Of a stretch of DNA of 64,000 nucleotides, positions 11,489 through 26,400 are shown in pieces. Made by a program: the position numbers and the translations under genes. The notes under the pieces are model-generated. The model was not told the DNA's origin and ran no database searches. It worked only from the letters and a program-made list of their open reading frames with translations. Location: positions 15,946,086 to 16,010,085 of the forward strand of contig CM055902.1 of NCBI GenBank assembly GCA_029582155.1. Direction: 5' to 3'. Position 1 is the stretch's first letter; each line of letters begins with the position of its first letter. The stretch comes from Panopea generosa. Its lineage: Eukaryota; Mollusca; Bivalvia; Adapedonta; Hiatellidae.

Positions 11489-14400
11489 GTGAGTACAACT
11501 TGTCTATTGAAAATCATTCATAATATTACGGTTGTAATGGAGATATTTTGCATATGTTTCTCTATACGCGTGTAATACACAGAAATTATTCCAATCTCAT
11601 TATCATATATGTATATAAAGCATTTTCATTGAACAACGCCAATTTTTTTAAAGACTTTCATTTTTCGATAAAACCCTTGAGCCGGACTACTTTTTCGTTT
11701 ATCGCGTAAACAAAGAAGCATCGACATTTTGATGTTGGTTTAACAATATACGAACTTAAATGATGTGCACAACGGTTCCACGTTTATTTTAATAATAAAG
11801 TACAAAAAACAAACAAATGTTAGTTCTAGTCCTAGCTGTTTTATTCGGTTTATTGTTTTATAGATTTTTTTGGTTCAGCGATTTAACCGGGCGCCACAAT
11901 CAGACCAGAAACAATGAATTAGGTCACATAATGTTCAGATTTGAGATGTACTTTGTACAATTGAGCACACTGTTTACCGAACGTGAATGCTAACCGTTGA
12001 CAAAAATTTCCACAGACCAATTTATTCAACAGGAAAAATGAAAAAAACAAACATGTACTACTAGTTGAAATTCAGAAGCAAACGATCGTGAGACGATGTA
12101 AATACACAAACATTGCACGTAAAAGTCGTTTAAAACATTCCAAATCCGGATTCTCCACCAACCAGCGTGGATTTATATGACCTAAGTTTAATTGACATAT
12201 TTTTAAACAATCGTGTAGACAAAAACTAAACAATAACGTCAGCGTCTACACTGTGTGGGTATTTCCTGGAATTATTGATTTATTTGTCTAAATCGAGAAA
12301 TAAGAGGCGGCTGTTAATTTTTTTTACCTCAAAATATTTCGTCATTTTACAATAAACCAACTAATGTTACAGAGTTCATCTGATAATGGAAATAGTAGCC
12401 GTTATGATATTATTGGATATTAGATATTGATGTCAACCAGGACAGAGGTGATGTATTCTTACGCGTTTACTTCGCAGCGTATAGTTTGTTGTTTTTTTCA
12501 TTCACTTGAGGAGTCTCAAATTAAATATAATCACCAGGAATGGAATTATAAGGATTTTTTTTCTTCTGTTTTTTACGCATGTGTAAAGAATGTCGAATCA
12601 CGCACAAATCAAATAAAGTCGAAAGGTCTTCCTCCACCAATAAAATGCCATATATAACCTGAAACGAGTTGAAAAGGACTTTAAACATCATTAAAAAATA
12701 GATAAAAAATGTCACATGTGTGCATGCGATTATTATATATAAAGTATCATGTCGACTATAATATGTGCACAACCATTTAAAAATAAATAACATTATTTTC
12801 GCAATGTTGAGACAAAGATAAATTTGACAGATACCAAATTTGAAATAATAAACAAAATACTACACAGTGTTAAAGCGGTATTATATTATCTCATAAGTAT
12901 ATTATGCTGTCTGGGTCTGTTCCCCAGTTTGTATGTCCCGAACAGTTCGTCTGTTTTTTTTTTCTCTTCCGTTCTGTAAATATTGTTAAAAATGAAGAAA
13001 AAGTAGGACAGACTGAAACTAGTTCGTAAATCGTGCTTCATCTTCCGGTGTTCCACAGAAAACCAGCCATAACCCTAACCTTCCGGTGTTCCACAGAAAA
13101 CCAGCCATAACTCTAACCTTCCGGTTTTCAATAGGAAACCAGCCATAACCCTAACCTTCTGGTATTTTACAGGAAACCAGCCATAACCCTAACCTTCGGG
13201 AATTCAACAGGAAACCTAACCTTCGGGTATTCAACAGGAAACCAGCCATAACCCTAACCTTCCGGTGTTCCACAGAAAATCAGCCATAACTCTAACGTTC
13301 CGGTATCCAATAGGAAACCAGCCATAACCCTAACCGTCCGGTAATATCCAGGAAACCAGCCATAACCCTAACCTTCTAGTATTTTACAGGAAACCAGCCA
13401 TTACCCTAACCTTCGGGTATTCAACAGGAAACCTAACCTTCGGGTATTCAACAGGAAACCATCCACAACCTTAACCTTCTGGTATTCTACAGGAAACCAG
13501 CCATAACCCTTACCTTCCGGTGTTCCACATAAAACCAGCCATAACTCTTACCTTCCGGTATTCAATAGGAAACCAGCCATAACCCTAACCGTCCGGTAAT
13601 CTCCAGGAAACTAGCCATATCCCTAACCTTCTGGTATTTTACAGGAAACCAGCCATAACCCAAACCTTCTGGTATTCTACAGGAAACCAGCCATAACCCT
13701 AACCTTCCGGTATTACAGGAAACCAGTCATAACCCTAACCTTCTGGTATTCTGCAGGAAACCAGTCATAACCCTAACCTTCTGGCATTCTACAGGAAACA
13801 AGCCATAACCCTAACCTTCGGGTATTCAACAGGAAACCAGTCATAACCCTAACCTTCGGGTATTCAACAGGACACCAGCCATAACCCTAACCTTCGGGTA
13901 TTCAACAGGAAACCAGTCATAACCCTAACCTTCTGGCATTTTACAGGAAACCAGCCATAACCCTAACCTTCGGGTATTCAAAAGGAAACCAGCCACAACC
14001 CTGATCTTCGGGTATTCAACAGGAAACCAGCCATAACCGTAACCTTCTGGTATTCTACAGAAAACCAGCCATAACCCTAACCTTCCGGTGTTCCACAGAA
14101 AACAAGCCATAACTCTAACCTCCCGGTATGCAATAGGAAACAAGCCATAACCCTAACTGTCAAGTAATCTCCAAGAAACCAGCAATAACCCTAACCTTCC
14201 GGTATTCCACAGGAAACAAGCCATAACCCCAACCTTTTCACTCTTGTACGCACTTTACGTTTAATTACACAGTTACGCCCCTTTCCCCCACGGTAACATG
14301 AGTCGTATGCTTAAAAAATGTACTGTATAATTTGGTTTGAACAATATTCAAAATGGTGCACAGTGGTTGTGATTTCCTGTTTCACTACACAGTTGCTCCC

Positions 14401-17400
14401 CTTTTTCCCCACGGTAACATGATTCGTACGCTTAAAAAATGTACTGTGTAATTTGGTTTGAACTATTTTCAAAATTGTGCACAGTGGTTGTGATTTCTTG
14501 CTGTAGATGAGTAGAGCAAAAACTGGCAAAGCATACACTGCAATAAGACATCACTGGTATTAAAAATGACTTTAATAAGATTTTAACATATGCATGCATT
14601 TATGAGCATTTGAGGACCTCTTTTTTTAAAAAAAAAATATTAGGTAGTCACTGCGCCCTCTTTAAAAAAGGCATTATGATCAACCTACCAGCATTTTTAT
14701 ATTGGGATACACTCCTGCTATGAAACAAAATATTATAAAAAATTCTATGTTGATTATTTCTCTTGGAAATCCATGACCTTATTTTATATCGAAAAAGAAC
14801 AAAATTCAACTGTGTAGTGAGACATATAATATCAAAAGACGAAAAACGAATATCAAACTATTTGTTTTTATTTTCATAACGTTTTAGCGACAAAAACACG
14901 TATTGTCGTATTCATTAAAACGAATAAAAGGTCAACATCTGAAAAACAAATTAAGTCTTAAATTTGTTGAAGATACGACATCGAATTAAAATTTATCTAA
15001 TAAAAAACTTTGATAATACAAATTATTAATTAACGAATGTCACGATTGCCGGGTAATTCTTCATATCGCTATAATCAACTGACTGCTGTCGTATTGAAGG
15101 ATATTATCATTTGAAATCTTACTGAAATCTTTTCATCTCATCGTACAGACCTCAGTAATTACGTACTGATTATTATTATAAATGGGTTCGTACCTTACAC
15201 CGGTTTAACTTGTTTCAAAAGAATCAATCACGGATACAAAGTACAAATGTCCTTAAGCTTCCGAAGAGACAATTATTACCTGCGCTAGGAGAAATGCTGG
15301 AAATGATAGTAAACATGTTTCACATGATAGCCTGATAGTAACCTTTTAAACTTGCGTTTATATCTAATACTTCGTTTTTTACACATCATTGTTCGTGTTG
15401 TACAGGTCTCACTACACAGTTTAGTTGTGTTTTTTGTCTATTAAATGTTATAAGTTATAAGTTGCTAGTTATAGATTGATAGTTAGGGATTGCAAGTAAT
15501 AGATAGCTAATTATAGAATGCTAGTTATAGATTGATAGTTAGGGATTGCTAGTTATAGATAGCTAATTATAGAATGATATTTATAGATTGATAGTTAGGG
15601 ATTGCAAGTTATAGATAGTTAATTATAGAATGCTAGTTATAGATTGATAGTTAGGGATTGCTAGTTATAGATAGCTAATAATAGAATGCTAGTTATAGAT
15701 TTATAGTTAGGGATTGCAAGTTATAGATAGCTAATTATAGAATGCTAGTTATAGATTGATAGTTAGGGATTGCAAGTTATAGATAGCTAATAATAGAATG
15801 CTAGTTATAGATTGATAGTTAGGGATTGCAAGTTATAGATAGCTAATTATAGAATGCTAGTTATAGATTGATAGTTAGGGATTGCAAGTTATAGATAGCT
15901 AATTATAGAATGCTAGTTATAAATTGATAGTTAGGGATTGCAAGTTATAGATAGCTAATAATAGAATGCTAGTTATAGATTGATAGTTAGGGATTGCAAG
16001 TTATAGATAGCTAATTATAGAATGCTAATTATAGATTGATAGTTAGGGATTGCAAGTTATAGATAGCTAACTATAGAATACTAGTTATAGATTGATAGTT
16101 AGGGATTGCAAGTTATAGATAGCTAATAATAGAATGCTAGTTATAGATTGATAGTTAAGGATTGCAAGTTATAGATAGCTAATTATAGAATGCTAGTTAT
16201 AGATTGATAGTTAGGGATTGCAAGTTATAGATAGCTAATTATAGAATGCTAGTTATAGATTGATAGTTAGGGATTGCAAGTTATAGATAGCTAATTATAG
16301 AATGCTAGTTATAGATTGATAGTTAGGGATTGCTAGTTATAGGCTGCTTATCATCGATTGCTAGTAACAGGTTGCTAGTTATAGATTTCTAGTTATAGGT
16401 TGCTAGTTTTAGATAGCTAGCTATAGATTGCTACTAATAGATAGCTAGTTATAAAATGCTAGTTATATGTTTATAAAGAGTGCATAGGCCAAAAAGGCCA
16501 ATAAGGCGATTAAGTTTATGACAGTTTTATACAAAACCTGTGTATTTCTCTTTTTTTCAGGATTTAATCTTAATGGTATTTCAGATATGTTTCACTTTAA
16601 CGGATGAGTTGCCAAGGAATATCGCGTTTCTGAATGTGTTTAACTATATGGCTTGCTTGTTTCTTGAATATAACAGTTTGGAATATGGCAGGTCTATACT
16701 TTTTCCGGGAGGCTGTTCCTTCTGTAAACCGGCCTATATGAAATGAATAAGTAAATCGCAACCTGTAAGAAAACAGAATAATTCGGACGGAAAACTAATC
16801 AAACTGTATATGACTGGTTCTTGGTTAAAATCAATACGGTAAAACGTCATCAAATGGTTGGGTCGATAAATGCCGCGGTCTAAAACGTCAATATCTCCAA
16901 ATCGCATTAAAAAGTATTAAACATGAAATTAAAAGGTTATTGGAAAAAATATCAAATTGAATGATATTTAGTTGAAAATAACATTTTGTATTGCAATATT
17001 TATAAAAGTAAAACTTAATTGCATAAAATGACGCTAAATATATAAACAAACAAAAATAAAATTTAATACCAAGTATTTAAAAAGTTGTCAGGCATATTTT
17101 TCAGGTCTAGGGCAGGTTTACACTACTACAAATATTGGGTCTGCATTGGTACATGTTCTTTTGGCAGTAAAGCAGTAGCGTGAAACAATGTCCAAACTAT
17201 TGATTCAGACCATGGTCAGAACATATAACAACACAAACTGAACGGAATAGGTTACCCGGTACTTTTGTATTTCTAATATGTTTGTCCAAATATTGAGTAT
17301 TATTATTAAAATATTTATAAGATATCAATAGCTTTGATTATTTAATTTTATCTAGACTTAATGTTCTTTCTTATTCCAGTCCAAATTTCAAGGAAATTGC

Positions 17401-20400
17401 GCCAATACTTTTTGCGAAAATACATAAAGTGTCAGGTACATAAAATGTCCGGTGGTGGGTTAGCTATTCCGTTCAGTATGCTATTGCTAGCATTCGTCTT
17501 TGGACCTACTGTAGATATTGTATACGAGTACCAAACTATGACCATCATGTTGCCATCGTCCATTGCCATCTTAAACCCCGTTGTCTCGGTGGCCTCTATA
17601 ACAGGTGAAATGTTATTAGCATATGGCAGGCCAACCGTTGCAATAGTGTATACGTAACTCTTTTTCTTGTTTAAACTTAACATTTGTTTTGTTAAACTAT
17701 ATATATGGTGTTAAAATTATATTTATGTTATTCCTTTTACATTCTTATTGTTAGTAGAGCCTGTGGTCCAGCGAATGAGCACCGAAACCATGATCAGAGG
17801 GTCTTTGGTCCGATCCAACGCCACGGCTATGTTCGGTGTCCTTGAGCAAGACACTTTTTCCGCATATGCTTTGTACTAGTTCTACACAGGAAGTCTTTGA
17901 GCATGATTTGTCTTAGTTGTAAGAACTTGTCTCACAATCAAAGTAAAACAAATAAGTTAAAAATATTATTAAACTAAGAACGTAAATATAAAAGAACTTA
18001 CAACAAACATATAAAATGAACAAACACAAATTAAGTTAAACACAATGTACAAGTTTACAACAATAATGTAAATTATGAACATAAATATAAAAAAAAACAT
18101 CAAACACAGACAGAACCTTAACAACACGAATAAAAAACACTGATAAGTTTTATATTGTTGTTCATCAATTAGCATTTTGGGTAAAGATACGTCACATGTT
18201 AAACTTGAAACGAGGTTTCTGATTGGATACACACAATTCAAAACATGGCTGTGCCCACTCATGGCGATTTTCAACACATGGCGTGTTTTGTTATGCTTAT
18301 GTTAAATTCCAGCATTGTGCAAATTCAACTACAGGAAGGTGGTATCAGTTGAGAGACACTTTTGTTACAACGCTCGGACGCAACAAGGTTACACTTCGAC
18401 GGCGTTGCAGTGAACAAGATGGATACTTTTTATAAAGACATTGCTTGAGGATGGGGCACCCGGCATACGACGTTCGTGAAGCACCAGAGTGACGACGCAA
18501 ATGACAATAACATACAACACCGATGATGATGATTATTTATCGTCACCACCGGTTTCAAACAAGGGCAACGCGTCGTGTAGAGTATTAGTAATTTGATGTT
18601 TTTGAAGGAAAGTGCTAACCACTAAACCGCTCCCCACAACAACGACGGCGATATTGACAGAGACGATATCAACTGCGACCGTGGAGCTCGTGGTCCAGTG
18701 GTATAACATTGGTCCATGATCGGATGTCTTAGGTTCGATCCTTAGCCACGGCTTTGTGTGGTGTCCTTCAGCAAGACACTTATTCCGCATATGCTGAGTA
18801 CTGATCCTACAAAGAAAGATTTCGAACGTGATTTGTATATCGCCAGGCCCGATTAGCTCAGTCGTTAGCGCGTCCGACTGTCAATCCAGAGGTCGTGAGT
18901 TCGAATTCCCGCTCGGCCAAAATCTCCGCCGTGCTGTTTGATATACGACATTGCGTCTCAAATTTATTCTCACCGCTGATTCAAGTGGGAATATTATCAG
19001 TTACTTGCGGAGATGGGGTATGCTCGAGTACTGGTTAACCTTCCATGACCCCAGGAAACCGTGGTTAGTTTAACTGATCGCCTGTTAGCCCTCGATGGCA
19101 TAAAAATGAGCTAAATATTCAATCAATCAATCAATCAATCAACCAATCAATGTGATTTGTATAAGCTGTCATATTAACTTGTTTCACAATCGAAGTAAAA
19201 TAATTAAGTTTAAGCTAACTGCGTCTGTAACAATGACATATTGACTCCGTCGACAAAGACCGGCAGTAAACCAGACAATATATTAAACGGTTGGCTTGGA
19301 AATTATACTACGAATACCTATTGCCTGCAATGAAACGTACACGAACAGATTACGCTCTGAGGAATTCTCTTACCGTGCAATCGATGATTTTAAAATCAGG
19401 TTACCATTAACGGTGTGTTAGCATAGCTTTGCATCGCAGGGAACGTTACCGCATTAATTGCAAGACTACATTATTGATAAGATCGTATAGTAAATTAAAA
19501 ATATGAGACAACAATCGGGATTTCGGGAAATGTCTATTCTTTGTTTCGTATGAAGCTTTCCATTCCGATTCTACAGAAATATTACAAAATGGAATAACTG
19601 ACAGTGTGAGAAAGAAAACTGTCAGTGTAGTGTTAAATATATATTTTAATAAATTTCTATATAAAAATGATCCGTATATAATTGATGTTTATAAGGTAAA
19701 ATGAATTACCACAAAGTGATACTTTATTTCAACAATGTCGTTTAGGACCTTTAGGCAATATTTAATTTAGTATACGGTATGTTAATTATGTGTGAAATAT
19801 ATGTGAAGGATATTAATTGAAAACAATTCAAAAACATGTTTGCGATGAATTTTCTTTTTTTATCGGTTATCTTTTATTAATTAGTGTATGTGTTGTAGCT
19901 TAATTTAAATCAATTACCATGCGATAAAAACAACAACACCAACAGCAACAAGAACAACAACAACGCAATGTGGTTATAAAGCATTTGATATTAAGATAAT
20001 AAGGCATTAGTCGAAAAACTTTTTGTTTACTATGTGTTTTCAACTAACATTCGAAGCCGAGGAATATTCGGTATACTGTGTTGTCAATTACATGCATTAT
20101 CCAGATAATGTAATCGAAAATTTTCGAAAATTACTATCGATTTGATTCGATAGTTGAAATCGGATTAAATTGTAATTAAAAATTGAAATTTATCACGTGT
20201 AATGCTTGGTTAAAAATAGACAGTCAAGATGCTGTTGAATAACTCGACCACTGCAATGGAGATGGCCATGTTGCTGTCGTGGAGAAAGAACACAAACGAA
20301 AACTTGAACCAGCTTTTCCTGATCATCATGGGAATACTTATATACTGTACGTTACCCCCAATTTAATATCATTTTACAGTTGTGGATCTAGAGGATGACA

Positions 20401-23400
20401 ATGGGGAAATTTCCTGAATAATAAAAAATGTACCTATTTCAATGAAAATGGTGAAAAATATATTTTTGGACCAACTGGCGTTACAGGATCTCCTCCGAGA
20501 GAGATTTACACAAAAGGCATTGTACCCCTCTGTCTTAAAAAGTCCAGGGGTGGTATTCACCAAACATTCTTATGAATTTTCTTAGACTTTAACTCAAGAA
20601 TGAATTTTGAAAAACACACTTAGAGACCGTTGTTTAAGATTAAAATATGCAAGCATGTAGAGACTTTTAATATATAGTAAAACTCCCACACTTATTATAT
20701 CTGTCATAGGAAACTAGATATTTAATGTTTAAATTTGGATTTTCAAGCTTAAGTCTAAGAATATTTTCAAGATTGGTTGGTGAATACGACCGCTGGATCC
20801 GGCTATCTTTATAATGAATTGAGTAAATACGGTATTGTAAGGCCTCCGGTTCGCATATGTCCACCAATATTAGCTTATTGATATATGAGGTAAACTTAGA
20901 TATTCGAATCCATATATCTGCGGCGTTAGAACCGGTTCTAGGGTTAGAGCGTCCACCTCGTTATGCGGAAGGTCATGGGTTCGATGCCCGGTCGGGTAAT
21001 ATCGAAGACTTGAAAAATAAAACATGTCGCTCAGCATTTTGAGGATAGTTTTCGGTCTAGTCGGCCCGGTGTCAGAATAATGCGACTGGATGGGGTATCA
21101 TACCATGTGTCTGCGGCATGATACTCCAGTGTGGCAGCACTTAAAATACTGTCTCAAGTATTCACCATTGTGATATAACTGGACAGTTGTTGGAAACGAC
21201 GCTAAACGCCATATGTATACATGTATAACAAAAACTCTGAGACGTTGCTAGGTAACACAAATCTGATTAGGATATGAAAGGAAAGGACTTGTATAGGTTC
21301 TTTAGATATTCCTTTATTAATAACATACTGAATTTTCAATCGTTGTGTCTCTTATATCATAATTATAGTTGGTATGTCATCAAACAAAGCTTATTTTAAT
21401 ATTGTTTTCTGAAGCTCTTTCGAAAAAAACACAACTTTATTTAACATAATTATGGTAATGGTCTTAACTCAATAATACTGTTTCAAAATAAAGGGTAATG
21501 AACATACTTCTTTATTTCAGTATAAAACCATTTTTCTTGTCGTCATGGAAACACATAATTATTGTATACTAATAATATTGAACAACACCAGAGGTCGCCA
21601 CATACTATTGCAGAATATGCGCCGAGCTTGTAAAGCAAAGTAAACCCGTGCCTCTGCAACTCATTTCTCGGCATCATTAATGTGGAAATAAGATGTATCT
21701 CCCAAACACATTTCATCTGATAAAATGGTAATAGAATACATAAATAATTAAGCAGTATACTTGCGCCATTTTTTTAGAAACTGTGTCGGATACGTTAACC
21801 TTATAAGGACAGTATCTCAAATAGTATCATGATATTATAAGTATCATATTTTATAAGTATATCATTTTCTCACGTGACTCCGGTCAGATGTGTTCACGTT
21901 TGCGACAGTGTGGCTTAGCATGTACAGAAAAGTTAAACATATTTTATTTCAAATATTTTGAAATTGAGTTGGGCCACAAGTTCTTCTAACTTAGATTCAG
22001 TCATCCCCCTACAAGTAGTAACAAATTACATGTTTTTACTAATATAAACATTGTTTGAGCTACCGTAAGGTTGCCCGTTTATTACCCCGTAATGGGTCTG
22101 CAGGGGTTGGGGTCATCCCGCTGCAAACCGCACAATAACAGCATTTATACAATTTTAGCAACATTTTGCAAAACATATATTATCATATAATATCAAAATC
22201 ACTAATACATTGATTTGTTGTTCGTTTTGACTTACATAGGTGCAAAAAATTAAACATACTTAGCTGTAAGAAAATCATATCTCACACACAGGATAGTAAT
22301 ACGTTAATATTCACTATATTTACTGGAATAAACAATTGTTAACATACAGTAGGTGATTGAGTGAGAGAACAAAAGAGTGAGGTGGTGAAAAAGATAGAGA
22401 GAGAAGAAGAATGAGAGTGCCAAGCTTACACCAAAAGCACACCCAGATATACAGGCAAGGTCACATTGCGGATTTTATTAACACCGTCCAGGGAAAACAA
22501 CTTTATTTAACCAATAACAACATTTTAAAGTAAACACTAGCCAGCTAAGACCGGTCCAGTAACTGGATAATAAAATAGTGGCGAAATTACAGCAACGTTT
22601 TATGTGTCAAAATTGGATGTTATTTAGAACTTAAACGTTCTGAACGGCTGTCTGTTATAAGCGTAACGACTTTTTAAAACATTGAAATATTATAAATAAG
22701 AAAGACGTATGATGAATATAATTTTACGATATTATTCTACAAAAACTATGATGATACAATAAATGGATAAAAATGATTTATTATATAGTTAATGATGTGT
22801 AGACTACGTAAACCGCCCTGTCATCGTATCTGCATATCTTTCTTTATAAATGTTAATAATAATTCAAGTTTAAACTGATTTATGTTTAAGTAAAGAGGGT
22901 TGCTGAGGTAGCCCCCCACCCCCCCCTCCCGCCCCCTGGTGGTGGTGTTTTGTCATTTTTTTAAAGATCCTAACTTTGTAAGATTTTTTTGTGATGGGAT
23001 TACTCTTGTATGCATCTAGATACATTCATAACATAAGGTCAAGGTCAATCAAGAATTGTGATTTTCTATATTTTATAAATTCTTGTTTCTGCAAACAAAC
23101 ATAATGATTTGTTGATTTAAACAATGTTTCACAATCGGCGTAAATATATAAGTTTAAACAACTATATTTAAACTGTACGCAGAAATTTTCATGGTGTAAA
23201 TCATATTTGACTCATATTTGGAGTACATTATATGTTAGGTTATACTTATTAATTTAGCTCGATCGCAAAAAACGTGTGAGCTTCATGGCTATAATCAGTA
23301 CTGAGTGTTGTTCTTTGAAGGTCATCGGGTCAAGCCTGACTCGAACCCACGACTGCTGGCACGAGCAGTCAAAACTCTTTCCTCTACACCACGGCTCCGC

Positions 23401-26400
23401 TTTGCAAATAACCCCCCCCCCCACAACTTTGTTAAAATATAGATTTAAGAAAAGCATGTAACACTCGTACCACACGAGTTGCCATTCATCAAACATTTGA
23501 ACAAATGTACCGGTCATTTTTTCATATCATATCATTTCAGTATCAAAGTACCTTGCGTGTCAGTTATAACGTGTTTGTATTAATCTTTGTTTCAGTGATG
23601 CAGGCGGGCTTTGCTTTCCTGGAGGCTGGGGCTGTCAGAAGTAAGAACACGGTCAATATCCTTATCAAGAATGCGCTTGACTCGTGTGAGTATATAAATA
23701 ATTAACACACATTATATTGAGCGGTGTGCCACTATATAATAAATCACGATTTTGATTGGATGTTATCTTTTATAGTTAAGAGGTTAAAACGCACCTTTAG
23801 TCCCCCATGGTTGTTATCGTCATTATGGGTCAAATTTGTTTGCGCAAGTTTTCTGTACGAGCGTCGTTTTTTGTCCAACATATATTCGCGCGTTACTTTT
23901 AGTCGGGAAGATATTCTCGTTATCTGTGATTTTGAATAGTTGTAAACTTTAAAATGGATGATTTTTATGGTGTAATAAGCAGAGTTTCATAGAAATATGG
24001 AACCCCCAAAATAAAATTCTGTCTTTTTAACCTTAGTATAAAAAGTGTTTGTTTAGTGGATCGTATAAAGGGAAACCCATCGGAAATACCCCAATAACCT
24101 GACAAGTCTCTCTTTTATCCGTAACAGACGCTGTTAACCACAGACACTGGTAGAAAACATTTTTTTTTTGTATTTATTAATTTATTTCCTGATGTTAGTT
24201 CTTAATCAAGGGGAATGTTCAATATGTTTAATGATTCAAGTTTCCACACGTGTAAATGCAGCAATACATAATGACATATGATTTTGTCATTACTCTTGCT
24301 ATATTTGACAGTATTTACATTGATTAGTCCGATGGTGAGAAATAAACATGTATACTGTTAGTTCATTTTCTACACAGGTATATTTCAATATATTCAGTTT
24401 ATATTAGTATATTTCCCTAGAGCTTGGTAACGTTCAAACAATGGCATAGTCTTTACCATAGGTAATACTGTTGTGTAAGTGCTAAAATGTAGAATATATT
24501 ATATATATAAGAAATATTTAATAATCTGTATTTAATAGGGATATATACAATTGCTACAGAGAGTTCATGGGAGATATTTTACTGGTTATTCGATAAAAGT
24601 ATTTAATACTTTCACATTGTTTTTTTTTTATAAAATACAAAAAAACACAAAACATTTGTTTACTCTTAAACTAGCTAAATGATTTTAAAATCCAATAAAT
24701 AAAAGAAAAATATTGATAATAAACACATGAAAAACAGATGATAAGTTATGTCTTATACATTTGCAGAAATTGAGATAGAAATTCCAGATACAACCATTTC
24801 GCACCAAGAAATAATTTGCAGTATTTTGGTGTGAAAGTGTTGTAATTTGGTCTTCATTAAGTATCTTCTTTTTAAGCTAAATGACTGTTTGCTGTCAGTC
24901 TCTATTAAAATCATCCACAAAATTGAAAATGATAGTCTTAAGACAATAATAACCATAAACAAAAAATAAAATAATGAACAAGTTTTTTGTCTTTCCTAAA
25001 CAATTTAGGAATATTGAGTTACAAACATTTCGCACCAAACCCTCGAGATAATGTATGTATAAATCAAATAAAATATATGTTCTGCTCTGCTCTGCTCTGC
25101 TCTGCTCTGTTCTGTTATAAAATGCCAGTTGGCAGATTATCTGTTGCGTTCAGTATATTTTGTATTTTTACATTCGAAAATGGTTAATCAGAAGTACGAA
25201 TATTTTCATTCATGCGGATTCTTTATGCGATGAAAACTCACAATAAACGTAGCTATATAGTTAATGCTTTAATGCTTCGGGCAAAAGGCTATGTGTACAA
25301 AACGTATCAGCTTACACATTGTCATTCTAGGTCCATATATTTTCTTTATTTTCCGTTTCATTGACAGGCTCTAAGCAAAAAATGTCTCTTGTGTATAGCC
25401 ATTAATGTATCCATCAAAGAAATTTAATGAGTTCGTGTATGAATTATGTTGTTTTTGTAATAGGACGTAAAATATATAAATAGTCTATATAAACGCGAGG
25501 TAGAGTAATTATTCTTGAATCCGTTTGGTTGTGGTTTAGAATAGAATCACTGTCGATCTCTGCAGAGGGTTAGGAATCCTCCGATTTTGTTCATTATTGT
25601 GGTTTAATTATCAACCCCTGTGTGGCTAATGAATGTCGTAGGAAGCGACAATTTAAGTGTTTGCAGTTCTGCAGGTATCAAGATTCTAGGTTCATTCTGG
25701 ATATTCAATTGTTAACTTCTAATGTGTTTGGTGCGCTGTAAATCAATATTCATTCATTCATTCATTCATTCATCCATCCATCCATCCATCCATCCATCCA
25801 TCCATCCATCCATCCATCCATCCATCCATCCATCCATTCATTCATTCATTCATTCATTCATTCACTCACTCACTCACTCACTCATTCATTCATTCATTCA
25901 TTCATTCATTCATTCATTCATTGTTCTGGAAGATAAGTAGTTTTGACCCAATATAATTACACGTACTAGTATATCAAAGATGATTGTCAATCTAGTTTAA
26001 TTTAAATATAGTTCATAAACAACGTGGTAACAAAACATTTATGTACAGTATGGCTTATCCAGTTTTATTGGTGAAGGAACATGTAATAGATGCATGTGCA
26101 TATAAAGTGTGCTTAAGACCGAACTTGGCTTGAACCCGCGACCACCTCATCACAATAAGAGATAAGTGATATTCAGACGGCGCCTTCGACCAATCTGCCA
26201 CTGAGGACCTTTCTGGATGAATCAACAAGTACTATTATCTGGTCAACTTTGTTACATAAAAGTTTTGTACTAAGTCGGTATCGAATGATTATAAAGAATT
26301 GGCCCAATGGCTCACACATGTCATAAAAGGCAACGCCATGGTCTTCCCTAGAACCTGATATCTCCTGAATCAGGTCAATATAAAACCCAAAATAAAAAAG

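Noticed and set aside
16561-16746. Exon after TTTTTTTCAG in AMT intron 1
   Set aside because: In the phase required by exon 1A it stops after about 14 codons, and the sequence does not resemble the exon 2 motif. The open frame is in another phase.
18845-18918. Functional tRNA gene
   Set aside because: The A and B boxes are good, but the acceptor and T arms have several mismatches and the sequence continues into a SINE body with an AATC tail.
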